Source of the DNA: Bradyrhizobium sp. ORS 278
Lineage (GTDB): Bacteria > Pseudomonadota > Alphaproteobacteria > Rhizobiales > Xanthobacteraceae
NCBI RefSeq assembly: GCF_000026145.1
Contig: NC_009445.1
Span: 4,464,001-4,528,000 of the forward strand
Direction of reading: 5' to 3'
DNA length: 64,000 nucleotides
In this document: positions 17,538 through 26,374 of the stretch, piece by piece
Position numbering within the stretch: position 1 is the first letter of the stretch
Layout of the letters: each line of letters opens with the position of its first letter
Notes under the pieces: model-generated
Database searches by the model: none
What the model saw: only the letters and a program-made list of their open reading frames with translations
What the model was told of the DNA's origin: nothing
Position numbers and translations under genes: made by a program

Positions 17538-18755
17538 CTACTCGGCCGCCTGCGCCGCGGTGGGATCAATCACCGGTTTGCGCAAACCCGCCTGCTCCAT
17601 GAGCGGCAGCACGCGACGGCCGAAGAAGTCGAGATCCGGCTTGAAGTCGTAGAACGACAGCTGCAGGCCGTCGACGCCCGCCTTCTTGAGCTGCACGAAC
17701 TGCTCGACAACCTGCTCGGGCGTGCCGATCACCTCGATGTTGCCGCCGATCGCCCGGCGCTTGGGCGCATCGACGCCGACACGGCCGCGCCAGGCATGGG
17801 CGTCGCTGTCCAGCCGATGGAAGTCGCCGACAGGGTCGGCATGGGCGACGATGGCGTCGTGATAGGCCCAGGTCTCGCGCTCGGTCTCGCGGCAGATCAC
17901 CATCGGATTGAGAAGAGTGCGCACTTCGCGACCGATGTCGCGCGCCGCCTGCTTCACCCGCGCGGTATGCGCCGGCAACGCAGGGATCGCGCTCTCGAAG
18001 CTCGAGCCGGCGGGGCTCGTGATGAAGACGATGTCGGAATAGCGCGCGGCAAAGGCGATGCCGGCATCCGAGCCGGTGGCGTTGACCAGCACCGGACGGC
18101 CGAAGCGCGGCTTCGGCGTCACGAAAGCGCCGTTGAGCTTCCAGGACGACTGGCCGGAGAACGAGTAGTTCTCGCTGTCGCCCCACAGCCGCTGCAGCAC
18201 TTCGAGAAACTCGGCCGCGAGCTCGTAGCGGCGGTCGTGATCGATCCGGCTCCAGCCGAACGCCTCGTGCTCGGCGGCACGGTGGCCGGTGACGACATTG
18301 ATGCCCCAGCGGCCATTGGAAATGTGGTCGAGCGTGGCGCCGTATTTCGCCAGATGCAGCGGGTGCATGGGACCGTAGAGCACGTGGATCGTCGAGATCA
18401 GGATGATCCGCCGGGTCAAGCCCGCCAGCGCGGCCGTGGTCATGAAGGAGTCGAGCGCCTCGCCCGTGAACACGCCGCCATAGCCGCCCTTCGGCAGCCA
18501 TTGCGACAGCGCGAATACCAGATCGAAGCCGAGGTCCTCGGCGGCCAGCACGAGGTCTCGATTGTAGTCGAAGTGCCATGACGTGGTGCGCGGCAACGTC
18601 GAGGCGCTCCAGCCACCGGCCTGGATCGGCAGGAACAGGCCGAGCAGCAGCGGCTGTTACAGCGCTTGCGATAGTGGGCTGTCCGGCCGCTCGGAAGGCC
18701 CGGGAAAGCCGTCGAGGCCGACCAGCGCGCCCGGCCGGTGGGTGATGATGGTCAT
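17538..18755 (-). pseudogene. LLM-class FMN monooxygenase gene with in-frame TAA at codon 33
   Basis: Read from the ATG at 18755, which overlaps the ferredoxin stop (ATGA), the frame runs 32 codons to a TAA at 18657-18659. It then continues without another stop for 372 codons to 17538. The residues just after the TAA (LLLGLFLPIQAGGWS) are the first beta-strand and FMN-side loop that every relative needs, so the stop sits inside the gene and not between genes. Downstream motifs are intact: WHFDYNRDLVLAAEDLGFDL, GRWGINVVTGHRAAEH, GRPVLVNATGSDAGI and DFKPDLDFFGRRVLPL. The only later start (TTG at 18596) would remove the first strand. Either a nonsense mutation, a sequencing error or readthrough. 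Confidence 0.8.
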
Positions 18756-19126
18756 GCTGTCCTCTTGTCGTCCGTCTCGGCTGCGCGCACGGCCTCGCCG
18801 GCGCGACGAAACACCGTTTCCATCAGCCATTGCTCGTTGGGAAACTGCCCGGCCCATTCGTCCCAGCCGGAATGCTTGCGATATTGACCGAGGCGTCCCG
18901 AGGCCAGCGCCTCGTCCGGTGTGGTCGCGACGCGGCGGTCGCAATCCGGCGCGACATAGATCGCATCGGCGCGGCAATACAGCTCGCACATGAAGCAGGT
19001 CTGGCAGTCCTCCACCCGGGCCAGCAGCGGCGGCCCCGACACCGCGCGGTCGAGCACGTTGGTCGGGCACACGTCGACACAGGCGCCGCAATCCGTGCAG
19101 CGATCGGCAAGGATGAGCTCGATCAT
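18752..19126 (-). CDS. Ferredoxin with two [4Fe-4S] motifs (AprB-like)
   Basis: 124 residues from the ATG at 19126, which overlaps the upstream flavoprotein stop (ATGA). Two cluster motifs are visible: C10-x2-C13-x2-C16-x3-C20-P and C41-x2-C44-x2-C47-x3-C51. The remaining ~70 residues are a hydrophilic C-terminal tail (KHSGWDEWAGQFPNEQWL). Pairing with an AprA/fumarate-reductase-type flavoprotein resembles the AprA-AprB arrangement. It is probably the electron conduit of that flavoprotein. Its stop overlaps the LLM monooxygenase start, so all three genes look translationally coupled. Confidence 0.88.
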   Translation of the reverse strand: MIELILADRCTDCGACVDVCPTNVLDRAVSGPPLLARVEDCQTCFMCELYCRADAIYVAPDCDRRVATTPDEALASGRLGQYRKHSGWDEWAGQFPNEQWLMETVFRRAGEAVRAAETDDKRTA

Positions 19127-20844
19127 GACGCGGCTTCCAGCTCGATCGGAGCGTCCGCCGCGTGGCACGTGTCGGCTGTGATCTCGACCCGATCGAGGCC
19201 TCGGCTGACGAGGCGCACCGCCAGGTTTGGGTCGAGGCCGGGATGATCGATCCTGCGATGCAGGCCCCTACTCTCGGTCCGGCGGCGCGCGGTCGCGACC
19301 GACCAGCGTGCCGTGGCGACCAGCGCCGCCGTCTCACGCGAGCGCATGACATCGCCGCCCGCATGGTCGGAGATCTCGCGCCAGAGACCATCGAGCGCGC
19401 GCTGCGACGCCGCCAGCGTCGACTCCTTCCGGAACAGGGTCTTGTCGAAGGGATGCATCTCGGCGCGGACGCCGGCCCTGATGGCGTCGTGATCGAGCGC
19501 ACGGGTCCGCAAGTGCGGCCGCAGGCCGGCCTTCCCGAGCGGCGTCAAGGTCGAGGCTTTTGCACCGATGCTACGCGACAGCCGCGCGGCGGCCTGTCCC
19601 GCGCGGACGCCGGAGGTCAGCGCCCAGGCCGAATTGATGTTGCCGCCGCCGGAGATCGCACCGGCCACCTTCTCGCGCGAGGCATTGTCGCCGGCGACGA
19701 ACAGCCCCGGTACCGACGTGCGGCCATCGACGTCGTCGACCCTGACGCCGCCGAGCCCGCGGATGGTGCCGTCATTGTGCAGCGTGACCTCGAAGCGATC
19801 GCGCCAGGGATCGATGCCCCAGCGATCGAACACCAGCGGCACGTTCGGCGAGATCGTGTGCAGCCGGGCCTTGATATCGTCGGGCAGCCGATGCAGCGAG
19901 CAGAACACGGGACCCGCGAGCAGCGCTCTCGCCAACCCGATCGTCTGCTGCGGTCCGAACGGGAGATCGAGCTCCCGGCCGTCAGTGTCGTAATAGGTCG
20001 CGAACGCATAGGCCATGCTGCGCGTCATGGTCGAATGCGCCGGCGCGATCGTGTAGGCCGCGGTGAACTCCATGCCCGACAGCTCGGCGCCCGCCTCCGC
20101 CGCGAGCAGATAGCCGTCGCCGGTGTTGGTGCGCGATCCCAGGAGGTGCGACAGGAAGCTGGTGCCGCCGGCCGCCAGCACGGTCGCGCCTGCGGCGATC
20201 TCGTAAGGCCGATCGCCGTCCTGCCGGCGAAGGCCTCGTGCGCCGCCGATCGTGCCGTCGCCGCGCGCCAGCAGCTCCAGCACCGGCGAATGGTCGAGGA
20301 TCGTGACGCCACTCTCCCGCGCGACCGCGCGCAGCGCCCGCATGTATTCGGGGCCGCGAACGGCGCGATAATTGGTCTGCCCGTCATGGTCGATGCCAAA
20401 CGCATAGTGGCTCGCGAGCGTCGGCAGCGTGCGCCAGGTCTCGTCGATGATCGCGTGCATCCAAGCGGCCTCGCCGAGCCCGAGCCCGGCGGCGAGACGC
20501 TGGCTGACGGCCTGCGCGCGCGCATCAGGCGGCACCCACCAATGGCCCGGGCCCGCCGCGGCCGTGACGCCGCTGGTGCCGCAATAGCCCTTGTCGACGA
20601 GGATCACCCGCGCGCCAGCACGCGCAGCCGAGACCGCGGCCCATGCGCCGGCCATGCCGCCGCCAATCACGAGCACGTCAGCGGTGAGCGCAAGTGGATC
20701 AGTTGCAGAAGCGGTCACGAGGCGACCCGACGCGGCATCCGCAAGGCGCGCGCTCCCGCTGTTCCTGCCGTCATCGCCCGCGCTATCATGGTCCGAACTC
20801 CGCAGCCCTGCGCGCAAACGACGCACATGCGCTGATATGGTCAT
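19123..20844 (-). CDS. AprA/fumarate-reductase-type FAD flavoprotein
   Basis: 573 residues if started at the ATG at 20844; the frame is open to 20970, and a GTG at 20718 just before LTADVLVIGGGMAGAWAA is a good alternative, so the N-terminus is uncertain. The FAD-binding GGGMAGA motif, DKGYCGTSGVTAAAGPG, TVLAAGGTSFLSHLLGSRTNTGDGYLLAAEAGA and GLFVAGDNASREKVAGAISGGGNINSAW are those of the FAD_binding_2 family. A C-terminal domain with RTESRGLHRRIDHPGLDPN is typical of succinate dehydrogenase, fumarate reductase and AprA. It forms a coupled operon with a 2x[4Fe-4S] ferredoxin and an LLM monooxygenase in a sulfur-scavenging region. Reaction unknown. Confidence 0.85.
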   Translation of the reverse strand: MTISAHVRRLRAGLRSSDHDSAGDDGRNSGSARLADAASGRLVTASATDPLALTADVLVIGGGMAGAWAAVSAARAGARVILVDKGYCGTSGVTAAAGPGHWWVPPDARAQAVSQRLAAGLGLGEAAWMHAIIDETWRTLPTLASHYAFGIDHDGQTNYRAVRGPEYMRALRAVARESGVTILDHSPVLELLARGDGTIGGARGLRRQDGDRPYEIAAGATVLAAGGTSFLSHLLGSRTNTGDGYLLAAEAGAELSGMEFTAAYTIAPAHSTMTRSMAYAFATYYDTDGRELDLPFGPQQTIGLARALLAGPVFCSLHRLPDDIKARLHTISPNVPLVFDRWGIDPWRDRFEVTLHNDGTIRGLGGVRVDDVDGRTSVPGLFVAGDNASREKVAGAISGGGNINSAWALTSGVRAGQAAARLSRSIGAKASTLTPLGKAGLRPHLRTRALDHDAIRAGVRAEMHPFDKTLFRKESTLAASQRALDGLWREISDHAGGDVMRSRETAALVATARWSVATARRRTESRGLHRRIDHPGLDPNLAVRLVSRGLDRVEITADTCHAADAPIELEAAS

Positions 20845-21167
20845 CCAGCGCACCGCCGCTGGCAATTTCAGAATTGCGCGATTTTCGAACGCTCTGTTCT
20901 CGCCGCGATCCGTGATCGGAGAAGAATTCGGTCGAGCATTCCTCGCCGCCGTCGCGGCCCGGCAGATCACTCGACGCGTGTAATAATTCTAACGCGCAGA
21001 TACCCGCGACGACACACTCGGAACAACAATCTGGACTTCATTGGAACAAAGTCGACCGGAACACGCCAACAAATAGAATATTCGTCTTTCCGAATCCGGC
21101 CGCCGATTTACGTGCTAGATTATGAATGTTACGCATCGACCGCGCGCGAGAGAAAAGGCATCTTTGC
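20845..21167. promoter_or_regulatory. Divergent intergenic region between two flavoprotein genes
   Basis: About 320 bp with an A/T-rich core at about 20980-21125 that contrasts with the surroundings. It should hold promoters for the leftward AprA-like operon and the rightward FAD/NAD(P) protein. The true start of the leftward gene may lie further left, which would enlarge this region. No operator was identified with confidence. Confidence 0.4.
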
Positions 21168-22592
21168 ATGAGCCGTTTTCCGGAACGACATATCATCATC
21201 GTCGGCGGCGGCGCATCCGGCGTTCTTCTCGCCTATCAGCTGCTGCAACACCCGGACTCCGATATCCGCGTCACCTTGATCGAGAAGCGTTCGGAGGTCG
21301 GCCGTGGGCTGGCCTATCACACCGGGAATGCCGATCACCTGCTCAATGTGCGTGCAGCCAACATGAGCGCGCTGCCGGATGATCCCGACCATTTCTGGCG
21401 CTGGCTTTCGAGCCATGAGCACGGCCTTCAGCTCTGTCCCGATCCGTTCTGCTTCGTTCCTCGCCGCCTCTATGGCGACTACATCGCCAGCCTGATCGCG
21501 CCGTACCTTGCGACGGTGGACGGTGCACAGCGGCTCGCTATCATCCAGGGCGAATGCGTGGCGGTCAGCGAAGGCCGCGATGGGGTCACCGTCAGCCTCG
21601 CCAACGGCACGCGCCAGCTCGCCGACGTCGCGGTGTTAGCCACCGGCCATGACGCTGCGATTCCGCGCTCGGCCTGGCATGCCGATCCCTGGATCAACCC
21701 GTCCGTACCCGGCTTCAGCCGCGACTCGGCGGTGCTCATTCTCGGCGCCGGCCTGACGATGGCGGACTACGTGCTGTCGCTGCTGCGCGAGGGCCATCGC
21801 GGCCCGATCCTCGCAATCTCGCGCCGCGGCCTGATGGCCAGGGGACATCGCCGCATCGCCCCGTGCAGGATCAGCGAGGACGAAGTTCCGTTCGGTGCGC
21901 GCGGCAGCGTTCTGCTGCGCTGGTTCCGGCAACGGATCGCCGCCCACATCGCCGAGGGCGGCGACTGGCGCGCCGTCATCGATGCCGTCAGGCCGTTCAG
22001 CCACCGGCTGTGGCAGGACCTGCCGCCGGCGTCCAAGCGCAGCTTCCTGGAGCATGCGCGGGCGTGGTGGGACGTGCATCGCCACCGCATGGCGCCCGAG
22101 GTCGAGGCGCGCATCACCAAGGCGATCGAAGACGGCCAGCTCCACGTCGCCGCCGCCAAGCTGGTCAAGATCGACGGTGGCACGCAGGGCGCCCGCGCGC
22201 ATTATCGCCGGCGCGGCCGCAGCGAGATCGAGACGCTCGAGGTCGGGGCTGTGATCGACTGCACGGGCATCGTGAAGGATCCGCGCGCCACCGCCAATCC
22301 CGCGGTCCGCAGCCTGTTCGACCAGGGGCTGGCACGCTGCGACGCCTTGCGGATCGGCATCGAGGTCACGGCCGATTGCGCCATCGTCGGCGCCGATGGC
22401 ACGCCCTCGCAGCGCCTGTTCGCGATCGGCCCGCTGACGCGGGCCGCGTTCTGGGAGATCATTGCGATCCCCGACATCCGGAGCCAATGCGCCGATCTTG
22501 CGAACCGGCTGCTTCAGGCACGCCCGATCACCATGCTGCCGGTCGATGCGCCGGCTCTCGCCGGCGCTCCGGATCACCAGGTCGCGATGTAG
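21168..22592 (+). CDS. FAD/NAD(P)-binding oxidoreductase
   Basis: 474 residues from the ATG at 21168, which has an AAAAGG ribosome-binding site about 9 nt upstream and starts just before the Rossmann strand. The first dinucleotide fold is HIIIVGGGASGVLLAYQLL, and a second is AVLILGAGLTMADYVLSLL, with an ATGHD-type motif between them. The layout fits the NAD_binding_9-like FAD/NAD(P) proteins, which are large two-Rossmann flavoproteins of unsettled function. It reads divergently from the AprA-like operon and converges on a metQ-like gene with a 19-bp overlap. Possibly a reductase serving the cluster; this is context only. Confidence 0.8.
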   Translation: MSRFPERHIIIVGGGASGVLLAYQLLQHPDSDIRVTLIEKRSEVGRGLAYHTGNADHLLNVRAANMSALPDDPDHFWRWLSSHEHGLQLCPDPFCFVPRRLYGDYIASLIAPYLATVDGAQRLAIIQGECVAVSEGRDGVTVSLANGTRQLADVAVLATGHDAAIPRSAWHADPWINPSVPGFSRDSAVLILGAGLTMADYVLSLLREGHRGPILAISRRGLMARGHRRIAPCRISEDEVPFGARGSVLLRWFRQRIAAHIAEGGDWRAVIDAVRPFSHRLWQDLPPASKRSFLEHARAWWDVHRHRMAPEVEARITKAIEDGQLHVAAAKLVKIDGGTQGARAHYRRRGRSEIETLEVGAVIDCTGIVKDPRATANPAVRSLFDQGLARCDALRIGIEVTADCAIVGADGTPSQRLFAIGPLTRAAFWEIIAIPDIRSQCADLANRLLQARPITMLPVDAPALAGAPDHQVAM

Positions 22593-23350
22593 GTGCCCTT
22601 GAAACGGGTGTCGAGGAACGCCTTGACCGGCTCGGAGTGATAGGCCTCGATTAGCCGCTTGACCCACGGCTTGTCCTTGTCCTCCTCCCGCACCGCGAGG
22701 ATGTTGACCCACGGCCCTTCGGCATTCTCGCGCGCGATCGCGTCCTTGGCGGGATTGAGCCCGGCCTGTACCGCGTAATTGTTGTTGATCGAGACGAGAT
22801 CGACATCGGCCAGCGCGCGCGGCAGTTGCGCGGCGTCGAGCTCGACAAATTTCAGCTTCTTGGGATTGTCGGTGATGTCGGCGACCGTCGAGGCGACATT
22901 GCCCGGATCCTTCAGCTTGATCACGCCATGCAGCGCCAGGATCATCAGCCCGCGCGCCCCGTTCGACGGATCGTTGGCGATCGCGACCTTGGCCCCCTCA
23001 GGAAGCTCGGCGAGCGTCTTGTACTTCTGCGAATAGACGCCCTGCGGCGAGGCGATCGTGGTGGCGACCTTGACGATCTTCCAGCCGGTCTTGGAGATCT
23101 GGTTCTTCAGGTAGGGCTCGTGCTGGAACGAGTTCGCCTCGAGATCCTTCAGCGCCAGCGCCTGGTTCGGGATCACGTAGTCGGTGAACTCGACGACCTT
23201 GATGTCGAGTCCGCGCTCGGCGGCGACCTTCTTCACGACATCGATGATCTCGGCATGCGGGCCGGCGGTGACACCGACGCGGATGGTTTCGGCATGCGCG
23301 GGAAGCGCGACGGACAGTAACGCGGCAAGCGCAACAACGGGACGTAACAT
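22574..23350 (-). CDS. metQ: MetQ/NlpA-family substrate-binding protein
   Basis: 258 residues with a cleavable signal (VVALAALLSVALPAHA) and no lipobox Cys. NlpA-family blocks are clear: IRVGVTAGPHAEIIDVVKK, VVEFTDYVIPNQALALKDLE, NSFQHEPYLKNQ, GAKVAIANDPSNGARGLMIL and LVSINNNYAVQAG. It is encoded with a MetN ATPase and MetI permease 1-3 kb upstream on the same strand, but a class II aldolase-like gene lies in between. The set may transport methionine or another sulfur compound. The gene overlaps the convergent flavoprotein gene by 19 bp. Confidence 0.9.
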   Translation of the reverse strand: MLRPVVALAALLSVALPAHAETIRVGVTAGPHAEIIDVVKKVAAERGLDIKVVEFTDYVIPNQALALKDLEANSFQHEPYLKNQISKTGWKIVKVATTIASPQGVYSQKYKTLAELPEGAKVAIANDPSNGARGLMILALHGVIKLKDPGNVASTVADITDNPKKLKFVELDAAQLPRALADVDLVSINNNYAVQAGLNPAKDAIARENAEGPWVNILAVREEDKDKPWVKRLIEAYHSEPVKAFLDTRFKGTYIATW

Positions 23351-23512
23351 TCAAGTCTCCAACCAAACAATTGAGTTCCGTTGGTGACTAGCCCTGGCGC
23401 TGCGGAGGATCAATCGCAGCTGCGAACAAAACAATGGACTAGCTGCCGTTATTGTTGTTCGCGTACGAACGTTCTTTATTTTCCGAGTTACCGAGCGATT
23501 CATGCTCCTCCC

Positions 23513-23597
23513 GGTAGCCCGGATGAGCGAAGCGACATCCGGGATCAAACGAGCTGCCGAGGAGAACCCGCATGTCGCTGGCGCTCATGCGGGCTAC
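23513..23597. repeat. REP-like inverted pair
   Basis: GTAGCCCGGATGAGCG at 23513 is answered in inverted orientation by CGCTCATGCGGGCTAC ending at 23597. Each half also contains its own palindrome (CCCGGATG...CATCCGGG). It lies downstream of the aldolase-like gene and is typical of dispersed palindromic repeats in rhizobia. It may act in mRNA 3' end stabilisation or termination. Confidence 0.75.
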
Positions 23598-23608
23598 GGG
23601 GGTTCGAC

Positions 23609-24391
23609 TCAGTTGAACAGATCCGGCTCTTGCGCCGTGATCCAGTCCCACAGCGGCTGGAAGCTGAAATAGCCGCCCTTGTGGGTGCCGACCTGCCCCG
23701 AAGTGTGCTTCGCGATGTCATGCGGGATGGGCTTGGTGGGACCGGCCGCCTCGGCCAGCAATTGCGTCCGCGCGGCGTTGTCCATCGCGATGTACCACCA
23801 GGCCGTCGCCTCGATGGTGGGTCCCACCGTCAGCAGACCGTGGTTCTGCAGGATCGCAGCCTTCTTGGCTCCGAGCGCGGCCGCGATCTTCTTGCCCTCT
23901 TCGGCATCGAGCACCACGCCGGTGAACGGATCGAAGAGCACGTGGTCGCCGTAGAAGGCGCAGGAATCCTGCGTCAGCGGATCGAGCAGTCGACCCAGCG
24001 CGGAGAACGCCTTGCCGTAGGTCGAATGCGTATGCGCGGCAGCGATCACCTGCGGATGGGCGGCGTGGATCGCGGAATGAATGACGAAGCCGGCCTGGTT
24101 GATCGGCTTGTTGCCGATCAGGATGTTGCCGTCGTGATCGACGAGTTGCAGGTCGGAGACCTTGATCTGGCTGAAATGCGTCGATAGCGGATTGATCCAG
24201 AACCGGTCCGGGAATTCCGGATCGCGCACGGTGACGTGGCCGGCCAGACCCTGATCGAAGCCGTAGCGCGCGAACAGGCGGAAGGTCGCCGCAAGGCGCT
24301 GCTTGCGGTGCAGCCGCTCCTCCTCGAAGGTGGCTGCGGGCGCGCGCTCGACCAGCGCAAACTTCCTGGGTCGTTCGACGATCTCGTTCAT
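23609..24391 (-). CDS. Class II aldolase/adducin-family protein
   Basis: 260 residues. Family hallmarks are ATFRLFARYGFDQGLAGHVTVRDPE, FWINPLSTHFSQI, the metal-binding AAHTHSTYGKAFSALGR (His-x-His) and ILQNHGLLTVGPTIEATAWWY, which supplies another metal His. The family includes fuculose-phosphate aldolase and MtnB, which works in methionine salvage. Its position inside a MetQ-MetIN transporter cluster makes a thio-sugar or methionine-related substrate possible, but nothing in the sequence proves it. The long N-terminal lead and lack of other salvage genes argue against simple MtnB. Confidence 0.85.
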   Translation of the reverse strand: MNEIVERPRKFALVERAPAATFEEERLHRKQRLAATFRLFARYGFDQGLAGHVTVRDPEFPDRFWINPLSTHFSQIKVSDLQLVDHDGNILIGNKPINQAGFVIHSAIHAAHPQVIAAAHTHSTYGKAFSALGRLLDPLTQDSCAFYGDHVLFDPFTGVVLDAEEGKKIAAALGAKKAAILQNHGLLTVGPTIEATAWWYIAMDNAARTQLLAEAAGPTKPIPHDIAKHTSGQVGTHKGGYFSFQPLWDWITAQEPDLFN

Positions 24392-24442
24392 GGTCGTTTC
24401 CTCCTGCTCGGCTGCGACGATTGTATCCGTGTCTGCGTCAGC

Positions 24443-25108
24443 TCAGCGCTGCCTCAAGCGGCGATTGAGCCGGCGCGCGAGATGATCGCCTATGGTCTGC
24501 ACCGTCTGCACCAGCGCGATCAGCACGACCACCACGGCCAGCATCATCTCCGGCATGAAGCGCTGGTAGCCATAGCGGATGCCGAGATCGCCGAGGCCGC
24601 CGCCGCCGACGGCGCCGACCATCGCGGAGTAGCCGAGCAGGCTGACCACCGCGAGCGTCAGCGCCAGCACCAGGCCGGGCAGCGCTTCCGGAATCAGCAC
24701 CTTGAACACGATCTGCAGCGGCGTCGCGCCGAACGAGGACGCGGTCTCGATCAGGCCGGCATCGACCTCGCGGATGGCCGCCTCGACCAGCCGCGCGATG
24801 AACGGGGTCGCCGCCACCGTCAGCGGCACGATCGCAGCGCCCGAGCCGATCGAGGTGCCGGCGACGAGTCGCGTGAACGGGATGATCGCGACGACGAGGA
24901 TGATGAAGGGCGTCGAGCGCGTGGCATTGACGACCACCCCGAGCGCCGCGTTCACGGCGGGAGCCGCGAACAACTCACCCGTGCGGCTGGTCGCCAGGAA
25001 GACGCCGAGCGGCAGGCCGAGGGCGGTCGCGACCAGCGCCGCAGTCGACACCATGAAGAGGCTCTCGCCGGTGGCCTGGACGATCAGGTTGATGAGTTCA
25101 GGCGACAT
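24443..25108 (-). CDS. metI: MetI-like ABC transporter permease
   Basis: 221 residues with five to six hydrophobic segments: SLFMVSTAALVATALGLPLGV, STPFIILVVAIIPFTRLVAG, LVLALTLAVVSLLGYSAMVG and MMLAVVVVLIALVQTVQTIG among them. The cytoplasmic loop IETASSFGATPLQIVFKVLIPEALPG is the EAA motif that binds the MetN ATPase. Length and topology match MetI. It overlaps the end of metN by 11 bp, indicating translational coupling, and reads on toward the aldolase-like gene. Confidence 0.92.
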   Translation of the reverse strand: MSPELINLIVQATGESLFMVSTAALVATALGLPLGVFLATSRTGELFAAPAVNAALGVVVNATRSTPFIILVVAIIPFTRLVAGTSIGSGAAIVPLTVAATPFIARLVEAAIREVDAGLIETASSFGATPLQIVFKVLIPEALPGLVLALTLAVVSLLGYSAMVGAVGGGGLGDLGIRYGYQRFMPEMMLAVVVVLIALVQTVQTIGDHLARRLNRRLRQR

Positions 25109-26222
25109 AGCCGAGACGCTCCGCTGCGAACCGATGCTGAGTAAGATAAGCGAGCGTCTGCCGCGCCGCGGCCTCGCCGCCGGGAATGCCGAGGATCAGC
25201 GAGCCGACATGCTGGCCGCCGATCTCATCGATACGCGCCGACAACAGCCCCACGTCGATTGACAGCTCGCGGGCGAGCCGTGCGACCAGGGTGTCGCCGG
25301 CATCCGTGCCGCGCACCTGCACGCGAATGACCGCCTGTCCGATCGATGACGGCTCCTGCACGAGGCGGCTCGCCAGCGACACCGGCACGGCATCGCCGAG
25401 CACCTCTGACAGGAAGGTCTGCGTCGTCGGATGCTTCGGATGGGTGAAGATGTCGGCGACATGGCCGCGCTCGACGACGCGGCCGTCATCGATCACGACG
25501 ACCTCCTTGGCGAGCTGGCGGACCACCGACATCTCGTGGGTGATCAGGATGATGGTGACGCCGAGCTCGCGGTTGATGTTGGCGAGCAGGTCGAGGATGG
25601 CGCGCGTGGTCTGCGGATCGAGCGCCGAGGTCGCCTCGTCCGACAGCAGCACGTCCGGCCGCGTGGCTAGCGCGCGCGCAATGCCGATGCGCTGCTTCTG
25701 CCCGCCGGACAATTCCGACGGATAGCGGTCGTGCTTGTCGGCGATGTCGACCAGCTCGAGCAGCTCACCGACACGCGTTCGGATATCGGCCTTCGACCAG
25801 CCGGCGATCTCGAGCGGCAGCGCGATGTTGTCGGCGGCGGTGCGCGAGGACAGCAGATTGAAGTGCTGGAAGATCATTCCGATCGAGCGCTGCGCGAGCC
25901 GAAGCTGCTGTCCGCTCAGCGCGGAGATTTCGCGCCCATCGACAATGACGCAGCCGGTGCTCGGCTTCTCCAGCCCATTGATCAGCCGCACCAGGCTCGA
26001 CTTGCCGGCGCCGGAGCGCCCGATGACGCCAGTGATCGAGCCGCGCGCGATGGCAAAATCGATCTCCTTGAGCGCTTCGACGGCCGGCTTGTCGCGATAG
26101 GCGGGATAGGTCTTGGAGAGCGCCTCGAAGCGGACCATTGGCGCCGCGACGGCTGCTTCGGGCACGACCGGCTCCGTTGGCCGGATCGGCTCGGCGACAG
26201 CGAGGGACGAGTGGGCATTCAT
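25098..26222 (-). CDS. metN: MetN-like ABC transporter ATP-binding protein with NIL domain
   Basis: 374 residues from the ATG at 26222, which has AAGG about 7 nt upstream; an ATG at 26255 is an alternative. Walker A GRSGAGKSS, Q-loop MIFQHFNLLSSRT, signature LSGGQKQRIGIARAL, Walker B VLLSDEATSALD and H-loop ILITHEM are all present. The C-terminal ~75 residues (RVQVRGTDAGDTLVARLA onward) form a NIL domain, the ligand-sensing domain that lets MetN be inhibited by its transported substrate. It is the first gene of the MetN-MetI-aldolase-MetQ run. Confidence 0.92.
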   Translation of the reverse strand: MNAHSSLAVAEPIRPTEPVVPEAAVAAPMVRFEALSKTYPAYRDKPAVEALKEIDFAIARGSITGVIGRSGAGKSSLVRLINGLEKPSTGCVIVDGREISALSGQQLRLAQRSIGMIFQHFNLLSSRTAADNIALPLEIAGWSKADIRTRVGELLELVDIADKHDRYPSELSGGQKQRIGIARALATRPDVLLSDEATSALDPQTTRAILDLLANINRELGVTIILITHEMSVVRQLAKEVVVIDDGRVVERGHVADIFTHPKHPTTQTFLSEVLGDAVPVSLASRLVQEPSSIGQAVIRVQVRGTDAGDTLVARLARELSIDVGLLSARIDEIGGQHVGSLILGIPGGEAAARQTLAYLTQHRFAAERLGYVA

Positions 26223-26374
26223 GAGGGGACCTTGACTTGACGTGCTGCAGCGCACGCATTCAATTCACCATCGCCTGCGATCGGTCCCGAGGCAATTTCA
26301 GAAATGCCTGAAGTCATGGACAAAGCTTCTCGTTTGATGGCGCACCGTGAAACATCATGCTCCCTCGCGCATAC

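Noticed and set aside
18657..18659. TAA as a recoded sense codon
   Set aside because: TAA is not used for selenocysteine or pyrrolysine and no recoding signal was seen. Nonsense mutation or sequence error is simpler, though readthrough is left as a test.
19162..20835. 557-codon rightward open frame
   Set aside because: Antisense to the AprA-like flavoprotein; low-complexity Arg/Gln-rich translation.
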